A DNA stretch of 64,000 nt, taken from positions 434,001-498,000 of the forward strand of contig BMUX01000003.1 in assembly GCA_014650415.1 (NCBI GenBank), written 5' to 3'. The stretch comes from Streptomyces spiroverticillatus. GTDB taxonomy: Bacteria; Actinomycetota; Actinomycetes; Streptomycetales; Streptomycetaceae. Below, one piece after another: positions 61,022 to 64,000 of the stretch (position 1 is its first letter; every line of letters begins with the position of its first letter). Position numbers and translations under genes: made by a program. Below the pieces are notes generated by a model. That model did not search any database and had not been told where the DNA came from. It worked only from the letters and a program-made list of their open reading frames with translations.

Positions 61022-62743
61022 TCAGCCTGTGAACTTCACATCGGTTATGCCCTGTTTGTACCCGGCATCGCTGTATTCATCGGAAGGAGCCTGCGGCATG
61101 GCCGTGATCCACACAAGCACGTATCGGGTCTTCACAGGAGACTTTGCCCGCAGAGCGGCCGTCGTGCCCTCGGTTTCGGTTTCGGCGAACTTCTTCTTCG
61201 GGTCGAGCGGTGCCGAAGAGGAGAGGGAGTCCGTGGCGTACAGGGAGATCGCGGTCTTGCTGCCGCTGTAGTAGAGCTGTATCGACGCCGTCGACACGTC
61301 CTTGGCCTCGCCGAGGTCGTAGACGATGCCGACTCCCTGCTTGAAGGGGGCGAGGACCGGGCCGCCCCGGAAGGAGTAGCTGCGCCAGTAGGTGGAGCCT
61401 TGGCCGTCGTACGTCTTGCCGACGTCCTCGGGGTGCTGCGCCTTGCCGTCCGGGTAGTACTCCTGCGCTCCCTTGATGGCGAGCGGACCGGCGGGCTTGG
61501 GCTTCTCGTTGCCGCCCTGGTTGGTGGAGACCTCCGGAGGGGCGTCGGAGTTCTTGCGGTCCAGGAGCGTGTCGGCGAGCTGCCAGCTGCCCAGGCCGAG
61601 CGCTGCGATCAGGAGCGAGGCCACACCCCACTTCAGGGCCCGTCCGGTACGGCTCTGGAGCGGACGCGGCGGTACCGGCACGGGCTGCGTCGCCGAGGCG
61701 GGGCGCGGCTGCTGACGCCCGTAGGAGCCCTGCTGGTAGTCGGGGCGCGTGGTGAAGGCGGGCTCCGGCGGGCGGACGCGCGGCATCGCCGCGACCGCCT
61801 TGGCCAGCTCGTCCGGGGTCGTGCAGGGCGGTTCCTGCCGGGAGGCGGTCGCACCGTCGTTGGCCAGGGCCCGCGTGGCGAGCTCCGACAGACCCCGGTG
61901 GACGCCGGCCCGTACCTGGTCGGGGGCGATCAGCCCGATGCCCTTGGGCAGCCCGGTGAGGCCGTAGGCGTCGCTCTCGTACGGCCAGCGCTGGGTCAGC
62001 GAGGCGTACAGCAGGGCGCCGATGGCCTCGGTGTCGGTGCGCTGCGGGCTCTCGGAGGTGATGCCGCGCAGGGCGGCGCTGACCGCGAGGCCGCGGATGC
62101 GGTACTGGCCGGTGGAGGTGCGCAGGACGGCGTTCGGGGTGAGCTGGAGGTGGGCCAGGCCCTCGCGGTGGGCGGCGGCCATGGCCTGCGAGACCTGGCT
62201 GACCAGCTGGTACGCGTCGTGCGGTTCCAGCGGGCCGGAGGCCAGGATCGCGGTCAGTTCGGTGGCGTCGGGCAGCCACTCGTGGACGACGTAGACGAGG
62301 TCGTTCTCCTCGACGGCGTCCAGGACCTGGACGAAGCGGGGGTCGCCCAGCAGCGCCGAGGAGCGGGCCGCGGCGAGCACGGAACGGGCCCGGGCGTGAT
62401 CCGCGGGCAGCAGGTGGACCCCGACGGCACGGCGCAGCTTCTCGTCGACGGCGCGCCAGCTGCTGAAGCCGTCGAGCCGGGTGAGGCATTCCTCCAGGCG
62501 GTAGCGTCTGGCCAGCTTGTGGCCGCTGTGCAGTTCGGGTGCGACAATCGGGGACTCGGTGCCCTTTTTCGTACCGGGCTCGTCCTGCGTGCTCATCTCC
62601 GGTGTGTCCTGGCCTTCCGCCACCCCGTCGGCCGTGGCTCCGTCCGCACAGGCGGTGGCCGGTCCTTCTCCGCCGGGGGCGGGAGTGGGACCGTCACCGC
62701 TGTTGTCGGCCACGTCGACGGCAGCCGTGCTACGTTCCGCCAC
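61022..62743 (-). CDS. Membrane pseudokinase (MurJ/MviN partner)
   Basis: 573 aa. A disordered acidic N terminus of about 85 residues; a kinase-fold domain about 90-330 that has lost its catalytic residues (HRDxKPxN reads HLQLTPNAV, DFG reads IRG, no glycine loop in LTRLDGFSSWRAV); a Pro/Arg linker; a TM (LKWGVASLLIAALGLGSWQLADTLL); and an extracytoplasmic discoidin-like domain. In Mycobacterium these domains are fused to the lipid II flippase and the pseudokinase is phosphorylated by PknB and bound by FhaA. Here it is a separate gene just downstream of murJ. GTG 62743 has GGGAGG upstream. Confidence 0.88.
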   Translation of the reverse strand: MAERSTAAVDVADNSGDGPTPAPGGEGPATACADGATADGVAEGQDTPEMSTQDEPGTKKGTESPIVAPELHSGHKLARRYRLEECLTRLDGFSSWRAVDEKLRRAVGVHLLPADHARARSVLAAARSSALLGDPRFVQVLDAVEENDLVYVVHEWLPDATELTAILASGPLEPHDAYQLVSQVSQAMAAAHREGLAHLQLTPNAVLRTSTGQYRIRGLAVSAALRGITSESPQRTDTEAIGALLYASLTQRWPYESDAYGLTGLPKGIGLIAPDQVRAGVHRGLSELATRALANDGATASRQEPPCTTPDELAKAVAAMPRVRPPEPAFTTRPDYQQGSYGRQQPRPASATQPVPVPPRPLQSRTGRALKWGVASLLIAALGLGSWQLADTLLDRKNSDAPPEVSTNQGGNEKPKPAGPLAIKGAQEYYPDGKAQHPEDVGKTYDGQGSTYWRSYSFRGGPVLAPFKQGVGIVYDLGEAKDVSTASIQLYYSGSKTAISLYATDSLSSSAPLDPKKKFAETETEGTTAALRAKSPVKTRYVLVWITAMPQAPSDEYSDAGYKQGITDVKFTG

Positions 62744-62862
62744 CGTCGTTCCTGCCTCCCCATTCGTTGCGCGCTGCTGTGCAGCTCTGCCAATTGTGCC
62801 CACAGTCCGCCGCTGTGCACGACATGCGGCGGCGGACGAGGGCGCCCCGGGTGCCTTCCGGC

Positions 62863-64000
62863 TCAGCGGCCGAGGCGTCCGCGGACCATGCCGACCAGGG
62901 CGTTCAGCTCTGCGATGCGCATCTTCTTCGCCGCGACGAAGAAGACTCCGAGCAGGACCGCACCGCCGACGACCAGCGCCGCGATCGAACCGAAGACCCC
63001 CTGGCCGAGGGCCTGGGAGAGCGCGTACCCCACAGCACCGGCAAGCATGGCTGCGGGAATCGAGGCGATCGCGAGACGTGCGTACGTACGGAGGACGTTC
63101 GCGCCGTCCAGATCGCCGCCCAGCCGCTTGCGCAGCCGCTGCCAGGCGATGCCGACACCGATGGCGTAGGCGAGACCGTACGAGGCGGCCATGCCGGTGA
63201 CGGCCCAGCGGTCGGGCAGGACCAGGTAGCACAGAGCCGAGGCTCCGGCGTTGACGGCGGCGACGATGACCGTGTTGTAGAAGGGGGTGCGGGTGTCCTC
63301 GTACGCGTAGAAGGCGCGCAGGACGACGTACTGCACGGAGTAGGGGATCAGGCCGAGGCCGAAGGCCATCAGCATGTAGCCCATGTTCGTGGCGGCGGTG
63401 ACGCCGGAGGAGCCGAAGATCAGGGTGCAGATCGGCACGCCGAGGGAGAGGAAGGCGAAGGCGATCGGGACGATGGCGACGGCGGTGGTGCGCAGGCCCT
63501 GCGAGATGTCGTCGCGGACGGCGCCCGCGTCGTTCTCGTTGGCCGAGCGGGAGAGCCTCGGCAGCAGGGCGGCCATCAGCGAGACGGTGATGATGGCCTG
63601 CGGGAGGCCCCAGATCAGCTGGGCGTTGGCGTAGGCGGCGAAGCCGATGCCCTCGCCGTGCTTGCCGACGGCGGCGGTGGCGAGCTGGATGACGACGACC
63701 GCGCCGACCTGGTTGGCGAGGACGAACAGGATCGTCCACTTGGCCAGCTTGGCGGCCTTGCCGAGCCCCTGGCCCTTCCAGTCGAAGCGTGGACGCAGCC
63801 GGAAGCCGGTCTCGCGCAGGTAGGGGATCATCGCCAGGGCCTGTACGACCAGGCCCAGCAGGACGCCGACGCCCAGGAGGCGCTCGCCCTCCGGCGGGAT
63901 GGTCGACACCGTCATCCCGGAGCTCGCCGAGGTGCCGTACACCCAGATGAACATGCCGAGGGTGGCGATGATGACGATGTTGTTGAGGACCGGGGTCCAC
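62863..64000 (-). CDS. murJ: Lipid II flippase MurJ/MviN (5' part beyond window)
   Basis: C-terminal ~379 codons; the frame is open to base 64000 and reads TPVLNNIVIIATLGMFIW at the edge, so the N-terminal part lies outside. MATE/MOP-type multi-helix protein with GFRLRPRFDWKGQGLGKAAKL, GLPQAIITVSLMAALLPRLSR and YVVLRAFYAYEDTRTPFYNT. Moves lipid II across the membrane for peptidoglycan synthesis. Precedes the pseudokinase gene by about 120 bp. Confidence 0.94.
   Translation of the reverse strand, partial: WTPVLNNIVIIATLGMFIWVYGTSASSGMTVSTIPPEGERLLGVGVLLGLVVQALAMIPYLRETGFRLRPRFDWKGQGLGKAAKLAKWTILFVLANQVGAVVVIQLATAAVGKHGEGIGFAAYANAQLIWGLPQAIITVSLMAALLPRLSRSANENDAGAVRDDISQGLRTTAVAIVPIAFAFLSLGVPICTLIFGSSGVTAATNMGYMLMAFGLGLIPYSVQYVVLRAFYAYEDTRTPFYNTVIVAAVNAGASALCYLVLPDRWAVTGMAASYGLAYAIGVGIAWQRLRKRLGGDLDGANVLRTYARLAIASIPAAMLAGAVGYALSQALGQGVFGSIAALVVGGAVLLGVFFVAAKKMRIAELNALVGMVRGRLGR

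Noticed and set aside
61022..64000. A single minus-strand frame of 992 codons
   Set aside because: The frame is continuous, but the murJ protein is encoded in a different frame from 62863 to 64000. Only its downstream part from GTG 62743 is the pseudokinase gene; the rest is shadow, not a fusion.

Overview
This window is the replication-origin region of a Streptomyces-type actinomycete chromosome. The DNA is very G+C rich, GTG starts are frequent and third codon positions are strongly biased to G/C. The gene order dnaA-dnaN-gnd-recF-DciA-gyrB-gyrA-DUF3566-tRNA, with parA/parB, rnpA/yidD/yidC/jag/rsmG on one side of oriC and fhaA-fhaB-pstP-rodA-pbpA-pknB on the other, is the conserved actinobacterial origin neighbourhood. 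Twelve copies of the 14-bp core GTTTCACGTGAAAC (ParB-binding parS sites) are spread from about 17.9 to 60.0 kb. I see no rRNA, prophage, insertion sequence or CRISPR array.

Layout: 1-3515 is a 5'-truncated phenylacetyl-CoA epoxidase operon (paaABCDE). 3.6-11.4 kb holds an acyl-CoA dehydrogenase behind a KstR-like operator, a rhodanese, a J-like protein, a DUF2252 protein, a membrane protein divergent from a MarR regulator, and a large glycosyltransferase-like membrane protein, ending at tRNA-Leu(CAG). 11.9-20.2 kb is the peptidoglycan/phospho-signalling operon: fhaA, fhaB, pstP, rodA and pbpA, then three parS sites and the PASTA kinase pknB. 20.3-24.8 kb, on the minus strand, has three class E sortases, a PabA/TrpG amidotransferase, a 59-residue membrane protein and a DUF881 protein. 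25.0-28.1 kb has crgA, a DnaA-box cluster, a rhomboid protease, a cyclophilin and a DUF5324 protein. 28.2-33.5 kb is a two-component system plus a MacB/FtsX-type ABC exporter. 33.7-37.9 kb has tRNA-Ala, an HTH regulator, a tail-anchored Ser/Thr kinase, a secreted, membrane-anchored protein, a DLW-39 peptide and tRNA-Ile.

38.0-50.6 kb, on the minus strand, is the replication core: DUF3566 protein, gyrA, gyrB, DciA-like protein, recF, gnd, dnaN, oriC (about 0.95 kb with at least 15 DnaA-box-like 9-mers) and dnaA. 50.9-56.9 kb, on the plus strand, runs divergently: rpmH, rnpA, yidD, yidC, jag, rsmG, parA and parB. 57-64 kb holds a GNAT enzyme, trxA/trxB behind a near-perfect SigR promoter, a SigM-type ECF sigma factor with its anti-sigma factor, a membrane pseudokinase, and the 3'-terminal part of murJ, which runs off the window.

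How it fits together: DnaA, DnaN, gyrase and DciA act in replication, and ParA/ParB/parS in origin segregation. FhaA/FhaB/PstP/PknB/RodA/PbpA/CrgA and MurJ with the pseudokinase act in cell-wall growth and septation under phosphorylation control. SigM and SigR-driven thioredoxin handle envelope and thiol stress. The less ordinary observations are parS sites embedded in coding frames (giving the peptide DVSRETS in three proteins), a DnaA-box cluster outside oriC, an exactly spaced SigR promoter, a KstR-like operator beside the paa operon, and the three-sortase cluster with its small membrane protein.
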